A stretch of DNA of 64,000 nucleotides. Origin: Marthasterias glacialis (lineage: Eukaryota > Echinodermata > Asteroidea > Forcipulatida > Asteriidae). Below the pieces are notes generated by a model. It worked only from the letters and a program-made list of their open reading frames with translations. It had not been told where the DNA came from and searched no databases. The translations under genes and the position numbers were made by a program. Below, in pieces: positions 34,101 to 46,100 of this stretch (position 1 is the first letter of the stretch; each line of letters starts with the position of its first letter). The stretch covers positions 17,614,698-17,678,697 of the forward strand of contig OU452228.1 in assembly GCA_911728455.2 (NCBI GenBank), read 5' to 3'.

Positions 34101-37100
34101 GCTCAGCAGAAATTTGGTAAGCAATAACTTCTGCTTAAGCAGCTCCATGAATTTGGGCCAAAAGAGCGGAGGATATTGGAGGATTCAGGTGGTTCTCTAG
34201 CCAAAGGCACTAGGGTAGATGTCAACCCATCTTAAGGGTTTGGTAAAAACAAGCCTAGCTCACTTTATATCTTCGGCAGCTGTCTAGTGTATCGAACTCA
34301 AGTTTCGATGGCTGAATATCCGAGTCTGTGTTCAAAACCTGCTCATGACACATATGTCCTTGAGCAGGGTACTTAACCATAATTGCTTCTCTTAACCCAC
34401 GTGTACAAATGAAAACCTGAGAGCGCTCAGACTGTTATGTGTTGGAGTAACCCCTTGGCGCTATTACGCAGCTTGGGGTTGCATGCTCCCCAGGGAGTTG
34501 AGAAAGTTTGAAGAACGGTCTAAGTATGCCTGATGAACAGGGGTAATAATGTTGTAAAGCACCTAGATTTAGCTACTAGGATATGTGCGCTATTAATACT
34601 ACTCCAAGCACTGCTCGTTCATGGTGGTTTACACCACCGCAACAGTTGCCGCCGCATGCACGCACGACTCAACAATGGGGCGCCGCATGTACCAATCAGC
34701 ATGGAGGATTCACATTGTGTGTGCGTCAACGAGCACCTGAGGCGGCCATAGCTGCATCGGTGCAAACCACCGTGGACGAGCTGCTTAGATTTGTGTATAA
34801 GAACCTAGTGTTAGTATTATCCTTCCTAACAGCACAACTTACCAGGCATATCAGAGAAGAGTAAGATGCACTCATTGAAACCAAAGTTCAACAAGCCAAA
34901 CCTCAGCTGCTGTAAGATGGCAACCCCTATGCAGATTGGGAAAGAGGAGTTGCCTAGCAACAGAGTGTCCCACAGGTGAAAGATCTTGTGCAGCGGAAAG
35001 ACATCTATAGATACAGAACAGAATGGAGAGAGAAGATTCCATTTATGATAAAGAAGTTACAAAGTGCGGGTATTTGACCTTGATACATAGGCCTATAGGT
35101 CCATCTTTTTAACTATGTAATAATTGCATTGGGGACAAACTTTTTAAATTGTTTTTATTCGACCCTTATACCGATGTGCGATATTCACTCTGCACTTAGT
35201 GCTTTCCGAGTCATTCAAATGTATATACAGGCTACTCAGGTGGGATTTGAACCCACAACCCCGCATCTTGGAGCAAACTGACCCCTCTTCACTGAGCACA
35301 CTCTCTGGTGTAGCAGTTGAAGCCACGTTCGCATTGGAGTTTAAATGGGTAACTTACAGCAACAACCTGGTAACTTACCGATGTTAAGTGCAAGTGCGAA
35401 CAGCCAGTAACTTACCAGTGCTGTTAATTTAACAGGCCGAATCGAGTCACGGTTCTATTACAGGGTTAAAAAGTCAAATGCGAACAGCACACTCGAGGTA
35501 ACTTAACAATACTGTCACGTGCGTTCATAGCTCCAATTATTTTAGAAGTTACCGGACACAAATTAATCCAAGCGGGAACAGCCGGCAACTTAACACGCCG
35601 GTAAGTTAACAGACCGGCCTGATAAGTTGACCCAATGTGATTGTGGTTTAAGACATTTGTTCTAGAACGCAGGGGGTCATAGGTTTGAATCTAACACAAG
35701 TAACCTGTGGATTGTTTTCACTACTAGAATATAAACCATGGTATATAGATGAGGGTTAATGACTGTACTTACGTGAGAACATTGTAAGGAACCAGGGTAT
35801 AGCATAGAGCTCAGGAATGAACCCAATACTATTCATGTGATTGCTCAGCTCAGGATCATGAAACGCTATCAGATGAGAAAATACTGCCAGATACTCTGAA
35901 AAAAAGAAAATTATTCAAATAAATGATTATTTGTGTAACAAATTTAATTACAAATTAAAAAATAGAATTAGCTGTTGCAAACTGCTTACCAACCACAAGG
36001 ACCTGTCGTATAAATGCAAAAACATGTTTCAATATATAGGTGAAACACGAACTACACTCAAAAGGTGTTTCTATAGTCATAGATCGACAGTGAACACCCA
36101 GACGCTACATACACCTGTTGGACATCACTTCAATCTACCTAATCACTCTATTTCTGACATGATTTTACAGGGCAATGAGGCACTAGGTAAGCACAGAGAG
36201 ACTCATCGTCTGAGTAGGAAGAAACTGTGGATACGGCGCCTCCACACCATTCAACCCCATGGTCTGAACATCAAGAAGGAAATGATTAATTAATTTCTGT
36301 CTTTGCCTTCTCAATCTTTCGCCATTTTAAATTGAATTACAAAATTATTGATGGCCTTCCGTTTTGGTAGGCTAAATGACAACATAACACACATACCTGA
36401 CTGTTTCTCTTACATTAGTAATATACTTGCACATGTATGTGTGTTTTGTGTTGTCACTTTGGTTGGTTAACAGTTTGCAACAGCTAATTTGTTTTCTTTC
36501 AAATTGATTTCTACTTAAAATCAAATGAATGTAAAAACGTCAAGCAATGGGAAGACCAAAGTAAGTTGATATTTTGTACAGGATGGTTTCTATTGATCCC
36601 TTGCATGCATTTCACATGTTTTGGCTGGTAACCTTTTTCTGGGTGAAGAGAAGCATATCATGAACAAATGTGACTTGCTGTGATGAAACCCTAAACTTCC
36701 ACCTAATTTTCAAAAGTGAAATTTTGGTATTTATCATAAAATTTAACAATTTTAACAAGCTTTATAAGTTTTTTCTTTTTCCTCTTCTGAATTTAGAGAA
36801 AATGCTCTTTGTGGCTATTAACTTTATTACAGTAAATGCTGAGAAGTTTCGGGTTTTGCCAGAGCACATGGAGCAGGGCCCAATTTCATTGAGCTGCTTA
36901 GCAGAAGATACTGCTTAACAAATGTATTTGTTAGCAAAAAATTGCGGGGATCGTTCACAGACAATACACATTACAATGCTGTTTTGGCTGTTTTAGCTAT
37001 AAGCAATACTTTTCTGTGCTTAGCAAATTTCTGGGCCTAAGCGGCTCTATGAAATTGGGCCGTGGTCTTGATGTCTAGAGTAAGGCTGTGTCTAAATAAA

Positions 37101-40100
37101 CCAACATTGGCTCTGGCTGTGGCTGTTGAGTGCTGGCAGTCATGTTGAAGAATAGGCCTTTTTTTGGCAATCAGCCATAGCCACTTCTGATGCTGTTGAG
37201 TCAGGGAAGGCCATCAATAGACCGTTATCACAGTGCCATCATCTTGTTTTTCCTACCACTCACATCAATGTAAACCAAACCGAGGCGGGAAGGGAAAAAT
37301 AGTCTGGCACCTTTCCAGTAGATTGAGAAACAGTATTCGGTAATGCTGTTTCACACAGGGAGCAAGACTAAATATGGCAGCAGCGTGATAATGGTCTATC
37401 AGCTAAATAACACTATTTATTATGATACTAACCTTGTATGATGGCTGAGTTGTCCTTTAGGAAGAACTTATACAGATACTTTGGAATGAAAGCTGACAAA
37501 CAAGAGTAGGCTAGGGCTGAATGGGGCAAGAAAACAGAACGTACAGAGCATGACTTATTTAATGTGGGTTTCATATATTTATCTTTTAGAAAAACATGGA
37601 ATATAGAACTAGTACACAATAAACAGTAAAGATCAAGTACGTTAACCCATGGAGGTATGGTTAACCCTCCTACCCTTGGTACCATTTTCCAGTGAGTTGA
37701 CAAACCGTTTGAAACCATTTAACTGCATGGGTTGTGTATGGTGGGGCAACTGTGAACAGAACTATCAGTGTACATGTATAGATGCATTCACCACATGATA
37801 TTATATTACAGGCTGGCGTAGTTCAATTCAAAATCAGTGGATGATACTGAATGGTCACACAGTACTAGGGTTGACTGTGTATTTTGTAGATGCATTCACC
37901 ACGTAATATCATATTTAAGGCTTGCATAGTTTATCTGTCGTTCAAAACCGCAGTGGATGGTATTGAATGGTCACACAGTAGGAAGGTTAACGATAGGAAT
38001 AGCTACCCCAGTGAGGGTATTACTGCAATAAATAGTAATATCCAATAAAAACATACAAAACAAAACTTGTATCGAAGAAAATCCTTGCAAACCAACTTTA
38101 AACAATAACTCTTAAAACAGACAAACAAACTTTGTCTTTACCTTCATTGTTGAAATTGAGATAAAGAAATGGCGCACACAGCGAATCCAAACCTGAGGAA
38201 TCCACCAAAAGAAAAGGAGTTTATTATTCATCACTTATGACCCCTCCCATCAATCCAAAATTTAAAACTATTGGGGAGGAATAAATATATCCGGTTAAAG
38301 GTGTCGTCCTTACAGCAGAAAATAAGTGTTTTAATAAAAAGTGGAAATTGACACGACTCTTTCAGAGGAAGTTCAAGATGTGAAACTACACTGTATAAAA
38401 TGTTATTTTCTACCTTAAATATAGATCTTTATGAATACGGGCGATTTGCAATACACTACGCCCTCTACAGTTGACCCAGGAGAGGCCATTTCCCCCCCCG
38501 AAAAGGTTGACTAATAAAAATCACACTCGCAACTCAGTGGCGCACTGGCAGTTTGGGACCTTTAAACGTTTGACAAGAACGTACAAAATATTCACAACAA
38601 AAAAGTATCATCTTATGCCGTAAACACAGACAATTACAACCTTGCTGCTTTGCAAACCATGAATGAACTGAAACAAACAGCCTCTTGGGCGAGTGCTTTG
38701 TGTGGACCAAAACTTGTTGACCTTTACCCTATAATATAGTGCAAAAATAGCCTCTCCAGAGTAAACTGTAGAGGGTGCACTGTATTGTGAATCCCCTGAA
38801 TAGACCTTTCTTTTGTTGATGAACAAACTGAACTGGTTGGCATGGACAGCCAAATGTAGCAAAAACAATCAATCTTGTTGACATACATTGTGACCAAATT
38901 CAACAAACTTTCCATTACTGGTTGGTTTCTTTCCAACAAATTCAACACTATTTTTGTGACATTTGTAACATTTTTACAAACTGTGATTATCTGTTTTTGC
39001 TTTGCATTGATGGCTTCCCCGTAGTTTCTCCAACCTTGGTTGGCAAAAACTTGGGCTGTGACGTTGCAAATGAAAGGTCTATTGGGTCATAGTATGATTG
39101 ATTTAAGTGAGCAGTTTTGACAAAGTAATGTCTTCAATATTTTTCCTTGGCCTTGCCTACCTTGCCAGTATGTCAAATGAGGATGTGATACAACCCACGC
39201 TTTGAGGATGCGCTTGAATTTATTATGAGCCTCTGGGGAGGAGAGAAGTTCACTGTACTGATGGCACCTGGGGATGTCTACCTCGATTTGTCTGTCTGTC
39301 GCTGTGGGTGTCTCCTTGTCTATGCCGTCGTACACTGCCTTGAAGTCACCCTGTGTGGCGTTTGATGACAAATAATGGTAATGTAGGACTACTGCATGTA
39401 CAGTGAATGTGCTGATAAGAAAGGTACAGCGTTTGTAATGGCATGACTGGGGTTTAATCTCTTTGAGTCAAAATGTGGTACAACATGTGTCATCGGAAGA
39501 CAGCAACTGCTTTTATGTTTCATTGAATCATGATAAAGTACAGCATGGCAAAATGCTTCGTTAAACTTTGTTTTTGGAAACAACTGTAGCCGACAGTTTC
39601 TGATATCTGGCCTGTTTTTAGCCATAACAATTTTGGGGTGATCAAAGAAAAATTTACCAGAACAGGATTTGAACCTGCGACTTCCAGGTTTATGTGTTGA
39701 TGCTCTGCCAACTGACCTATCTAGTCTATGTTGGTGGTCTCCCTATTTTGTAAATATCTTAGGGGGGGGGGGGTGTGCCAGTCACAAGTCATACAACCTT
39801 CTACAGCCGTATAACAAGGGATCACATTACGATACAACCCAAGAAGCAGCATTGTACGGGGATCACCTTAAGGGGATACACATTTTTCTTTAAAAATCAA
39901 CTAACCCCAAGTCCAATTTAAATATGCAACCAGAATAAACTTCACCCTTATTGAAACACCAACTGGGATATAAAAAGGGTACATCCCCATTTTATTTTAG
40001 TCAGCATATTGCAGCATTACAAGACGGGGAGATCTTACCTCAACAGTGAGCAGTGCTGCCCATATCTCCGGCCTATACAATGGCGGGGTATCAATCCTAG

Positions 40101-43100
40101 ACTCACGGAAGACACGCCCTATGGTGTATGGGTAGCCTCGTAGTAGTCTGTCAAATAACACCACGCGATGAAACTGCAAATGGAATGTCAAATTGGAGAT
40201 TGAATGTAGATTGTGGCTCTGGCTGTTGCTAAGGGTGTTGCTAAGGGCAATATATGCTTCAACACATGTTGACATGGCAATACAGCCGTAGCCGTAACTG
40301 CCATTTCTGACATGACCTGACACCAGCTTGAAATATTATTAGTTTTCTCCTGGTACAAATCAATAACATGTCTAACATCTGAAGTAATGGGTGGTATAAT
40401 TTTGCACAAGCAGTTCATGTCAATGAACAAATAAGTAATGCACCACAGCCAGCTGGTACTTATTGTACTTCTTATTTAGTGTATGTCATGTGATTAGTTC
40501 CCATCCAATCAAAAGACAAAATCTTTTGCTTTTATTATGCACTTTTTCAAGCCCAGTAAGCTTCTCAGAGCACCTTAAAGTAGTACTACCCCTGTTCACT
40601 GGGCTTTAAGCATTCCTGAAACCATCTCAACTCATTTGGAGTATGCAAATAGGTATCCATTTACTCCTGGGTAATGAGAAGCAATCATAGTCAAGTGTCT
40701 TGCCCAAGAACACAAGTTTCACGACTGGGATTCAAACCCAAACTATGATGACTCAGCCATCAGAACTTGAGTTCAATGGTCTAAACTGCTCTGCCACAAC
40801 ACACTACAATCATGTGATCAGTGCACTCTAGACCAATCTCAAGACACCCACAAACAATCTCTGTCTCTCAACTAACCACAAGACAGAACCTTCAAAAAGG
40901 TAATACATATCAACTAATTTCATTATCAAATTACCTGGTATTCAATATCCTTCTCTCTGATAATGAGAGGCAGGGTGGCTGTCTCCGATAGATCATTGCT
41001 ACTTGGAGAAGTGGGTAAATTCACCTTGTTCTTCCTGTTAGATTGACAGAAAACAGACATTTTAACATCATCAGTCAAATTCAGTTCTGAAACATGAAGC
41101 TAATAGTGGCCTTATCATGGAGTCACATAGAGTTAACAGGCATCCAGCCATAATGTCATGTGATGTTTGATGATTTGCTTAAACCTTATAATCCTCCTCG
41201 CAAACTTTGTTCTGACAACTTCAACCTTCTCATTGAGCCTAAATCTAATCGCTCACAGGGTGATTGGTCTTTTTCTTATGCCACACGGCATCTGTGGGAT
41301 ATTTTGCCACCGTATGTCATATCGGTTTCTTTCTGATTTAACGAAAAAACTAAAAATCATGTTTTGGCATTTGCATAATGTTGTTTTCTGGGTTTTCTGC
41401 TGTATCCTTGTATTTTATGTTTATTATTACGTACCACGGCCACGAGCACTTTGGTGAATTTGTGCACTTTATCAGTTTTTGATATTATTACTATTATTAT
41501 TGTTATGAATAGTTTGTTTGTGCCTGTTCCCTGCTAGTTCCGTAACATTTTACCAAGCTTAACATAAGGGCCATACACAATACAGAGCGCCCTCTAGAGA
41601 GGCCATTCTCGCAATAAGCGATTGACTAAAAACAATCACACTTGCAACTCAGCACCCCACGACAGTTTGGAACCTTCAAACGGCCGAGTTGAATGTGAAA
41701 AACATTCACCAGCCTCACAAAAAATACCATCATATGCCATAGACACAGAAAAATACAACTTTGTGCAAACTACGAACAAACTTACACAATCAGGGTCATG
41801 CAATGGGCGCTGCGAGACGAGTAAAAACTTGTCAACTTTTTCTCATGATGCACTGCAAAAATGGCCTCTCCCTGGGCAAACTGTAGAGGGTGCACTGTAT
41901 TGCCTTCCCCCATATTGCTCACGAGGAAACTCACTGCTTTAGCCATCATCAGGAAACTTTCTTCATGACAAAATTAAGTGACAAAAACATAATCTGAAAG
42001 AATGCAATAAGAACTTACTCATCCTCAAGAAGAGGGTAGAAGGCCGTGTCGTCGATGTTCTCCATCCGTTTCTTGAGCTGCATCATTGACAGAGTGACCA
42101 CGGTGTCATCATAGAGGGAGCTGCTGTCTCGCTCCAGGCCAACAACGTCTCCATCCTGTGTCACCAGACTGGATGGAGTACAAGTTCAAAAACAATAACA
42201 GCTAATTAACGCCCCAGGAGATCAGGGCCTGATTTGATAGAGCTGCTTAAGCACAAAATTCTACTTGGCAGGTAACCAGTCACAGAGGTTTTATTTTGTC
42301 TTGTTACTTTATTCCAGTAATCAGAAATGTTTTGTGCTTGGCTACTTTTTGTGCTTGAGCTACTTCATGAAATTTGGCCAAGGTTGGAGTTGTGGTACTT
42401 TCCCTAACTTCAACGACGCGAACCATGGTCCAGATCCTGTCATGGACCTTGGACAAAATTCAGGGCTCTGCTTACTGCGGAATTCTGAACTTATGGTCAC
42501 TATGCATCATTTACAGGGTAGTGCCGAAATTCTGCGCTAGCTGTTTAAGCCAAGAAGGCTTAGTAACACGGAGTATGTAAGCACACAGGCCTAAATTCCT
42601 TGCTAGCCTTGAAATATGCTTACGTTAAGCACAGATTTTTCACTTTTTGTATAAACAGAGCCATAAGATTGGGACCAGCACTCAACAAGTACATTACGTA
42701 TTCAGTTCCTACCTGTTTATGGAGTTTCTCTACCAGATTCAAGTATCTGTAGGCCTATGGGCAACAATGCTTGCCACTTTCATGGCTTCATTACCAGAGA
42801 GTGATATGAGTATTTTTCATAAACTCTGTTATTAGAAGATGCTTAGAATAAATAAAAACAAACAAGAACACTCTTTTGGATCAGCAATCAAAGGGTAAAG
42901 ATTGTACTGTGGATTAGCGACACCTGTGTCGATTTGGTTTACAGAGCTAATATGTACTTCCAATAATAACTCCATTAACCCTTCTACTCTTGACAATATT
43001 TTCCATCTATTAAACATCTAGTAAAATCGTTGCGGTACCTGCTGCCAAAAAATATGATTCCAACTGCCTCTAGCTACCAGACAAGCTTGGTGGTCCAGTG

Positions 43101-46100
43101 GTAAGACATCTGCTCTAGAATGGTAAAGGTCAAGGGTTCGAATCCCACCTGAGTAATACTTGATTTAAAAGTGCCTAACGAATGGCTATAATTATCATTA
43201 CAGATGATGTATTGTTTTTGACACTTACTCTGCGAGGTTACAGATTGGTGGGCTGCTTCTTAAGAGACCCTTCTTTCGGAGTTCAGCTTCCAGATCTCCT
43301 CCTGCTAGACCCCAAAGGTAGTACACCTCCGCTATTGATCTCAACTGAAGGTGGTCATTGCTGGATTCTGTTTTTGAAACCAAAACGAAAGTTTTTTTTT
43401 GTGTTGAGATAACAAAAGTGGTCTACAAAGTACTTTGCTTGCACCATGCTGACAAGACATTTATGGCAGCAGAACAGAAGTTAAACTCAATATTTGGAAT
43501 AGCATTCGAGTGGCTCTTTGTCAACAAGGGAAGAGTTCAGAGGTAATTTCTCTCAGAAGTCAGTCTTGACATCCCAAGATTGATGTCAAAACCTTCTATG
43601 TCACTGCTGAACTTAGCAGATTGTGAGCAGGAGATATCCTTCTGTTTGTCTCTATGGAAAAGAAAACCAACCGTCAGTAAGCAGAAAAATCGTGTGCTAT
43701 GCAAGACGAAAAAATCCAGCCCAATCATCACTCAATCAATCGTTAAATTTATGAGTTGCCAATCCAGTGGTTGTTGCTCATAGCGCCGTACAGTAAGCTA
43801 TCAAAAAAACACGGTCGGATTTAAGCAAAGTTTTGAAAATGGCTATTGAAGGAGATTGTCTAATGTTCTGAAGAAGATAATTCTACATCCTAGGAGCAAT
43901 TAACACCTAGTGAATCCACTGGAGCAGATTGTACATGGGCAGAGTGGAAACGCCTAAACCGTCTAAGGACTGGAGTTGGACCCTGCAAGCATCTACTTAG
44001 TAAATGGGGCTGCTTTATCCAACTCAGTGGAATGTGACTGTGGAGCAGGACCTTAGAAAATGGAACACCTTCTCAGCTACCCCTTCCTGTAGGGAGCATG
44101 CAGTACTGCTGATCTCGTAGAGTTCAATGACATCTCTAAGAGGTGTATGCGAATGTTGTTGAATAGAGTATGAACTTGTGTATAGACTCAATAAGAAGAA
44201 GGTGCAGCGATGGAAAATGAATGATCCCCTAACTGTGTTTGCTTCTTAGAATGTGAAAGACGGAAGTTTCTGAACAGGAATTCAAACAGCTCACCTTGTC
44301 TGACGCTCTCGATGTATTCATCAAGGTTTAGATCCTCACATCTGAGACCCGGGTACTGGAACATTGTCATGCTGTTCTTAGGTAGTAGTCTACAGGGTTG
44401 ATGGTTTTTGAATAGATCACTGGCCAGTATGTCAGCTGGGCTTGGCCTGTAGATGTGAAAATATCAAAATGAGTATTATTAGTCCAAACCATCCCCCACT
44501 CGTAAGTTTGGTTCTGTTGGACTGAGGACTGCAACAGCAAACTGATTATGCTTTACATGGGATCAGCCATATTGACATTATCACAAGTCAACAGTTTGGG
44601 TTTTGCATTTTTTAACTGCGGGAGGATGCAGTCGTTCCATTCAACTTACCGTTCATCTTGAGATATGGTTAAACACTGTCTTAAAAAGCTCTTCAAGGAA
44701 TCTGGCAATTCCTGTAAGGAAAATAAACAAATGAGAAGAATCGTGAATTCATTTAAACATTCTTTTATGGCAACATCAAAAAACATGTTTCCATAGTCCA
44801 ACTATATTTCATAATAGTTTTCCTTTTTTCCTTCTTCTTGTTATTTATTTGACCTTGACAATACAAGTACATGTACAAAGCATTACAGAGAAAATAATAA
44901 TAACATTTATAGAATAAAGTCAAATACAATAAGTCAATAAATAAATATAATATAATAAACAAATAAATAAATAAATAAAACTAAACAAGGATGGTGGAAG
45001 GGCGGCAAGACAGCAGATTTAACCACAGGGAAAGTAATGAAGCAAAAAAAAAAATAAAAAAATAAATAAATAAAAAGGAGTGTGTGAAGAGAGCATGCGG
45101 GTTAGAGAAGTCAATCCCTGTGGGAACACAAGAGACTGCTAAACGAGGACCAAAGAAAATAAAAACTATGTGGGTCAGGGACAACAAAAGTAAACTGAAT
45201 TACTGTTAGTGTTACTCGGAAGCGATTTATCCTACACATAGGAAACAAAAAACAACAGACATGAACTAATGGGTGGGTGGGGGGGGGGGGGTAGACTAAG
45301 TCGTGAAACCTGCATGCTCCGGATTAGACCATCGTTCACTCTTGCTCTTTACCTGAAGTTTATTTTGCATGCCATGTTCTCTGAGGATGGTTTCCAGTGG
45401 GTGTCCGCCATTGCCGTGCTTCCCTAGTAACAACACCTTGGAGATGAGCTGAGGCAATGTACAGGAAGCCCACAGCTCCATTCCAAGGCAGATCTCCATG
45501 ATGATGACCCCGAGTGACCAGACGTCAACCTTGGGGCCAGAGGGAGTTATCGTCACCGCGCTGGATTCCCTGGCCTGGATGGGACCTTGTGCTAGAACTT
45601 CTGGGGCCATGTAACGAGGGTGACTGAGGAACATGAAGAGGACACAAAAAAAATTGTTTTCAAAGGGTGATGTTGAGAATTTATCTTTACCATACTTAAA
45701 CTCCTAATTTCTAAAGACAAACTCAGGGCCTAATCTCATGGCTCTACTTACCCCGGAATTCAAATTCAACTTGCCCTTTGAGAAAGACCCCGCTACGCTA
45801 GAAACGTGAAGCCGCTACCACTTTTTGGAGATTTAACTTACCCAACAGGAAAAGTGACACAAGCACCGTGCTCTGTTACATGGTACAGCCCGTGATTTGC
45901 CAGCTTGGCATGACCCTGTCAAATGAAAAAAATAAGGGGGTCGGTAAATGATATTCCTTGCAAATGAGAGAACGTTCAGAAGAAGTAGAAGGGGGGCCAG
46001 GAAACCCCTAATTACGTACCTCTGTGTCAAGCAGTATATTTGTAGGTGACAAGGCTCTGTGAACCAGCCCATGTTGATTCATGAAGGCCAGCCCTTCTAA

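Noticed and set aside
43083-43160. Possible tRNA gene
   Set aside because: Poor stems and an extra anticodon-arm length; similar fragments nearby show it is a SINE head.
43537-43731. Open frame in TBCK intron 7 with a good 3' splice site
   Set aside because: It lacks a donor, is not needed for phase, and the known TBCK order is met by joining 44295 to 43367 directly.
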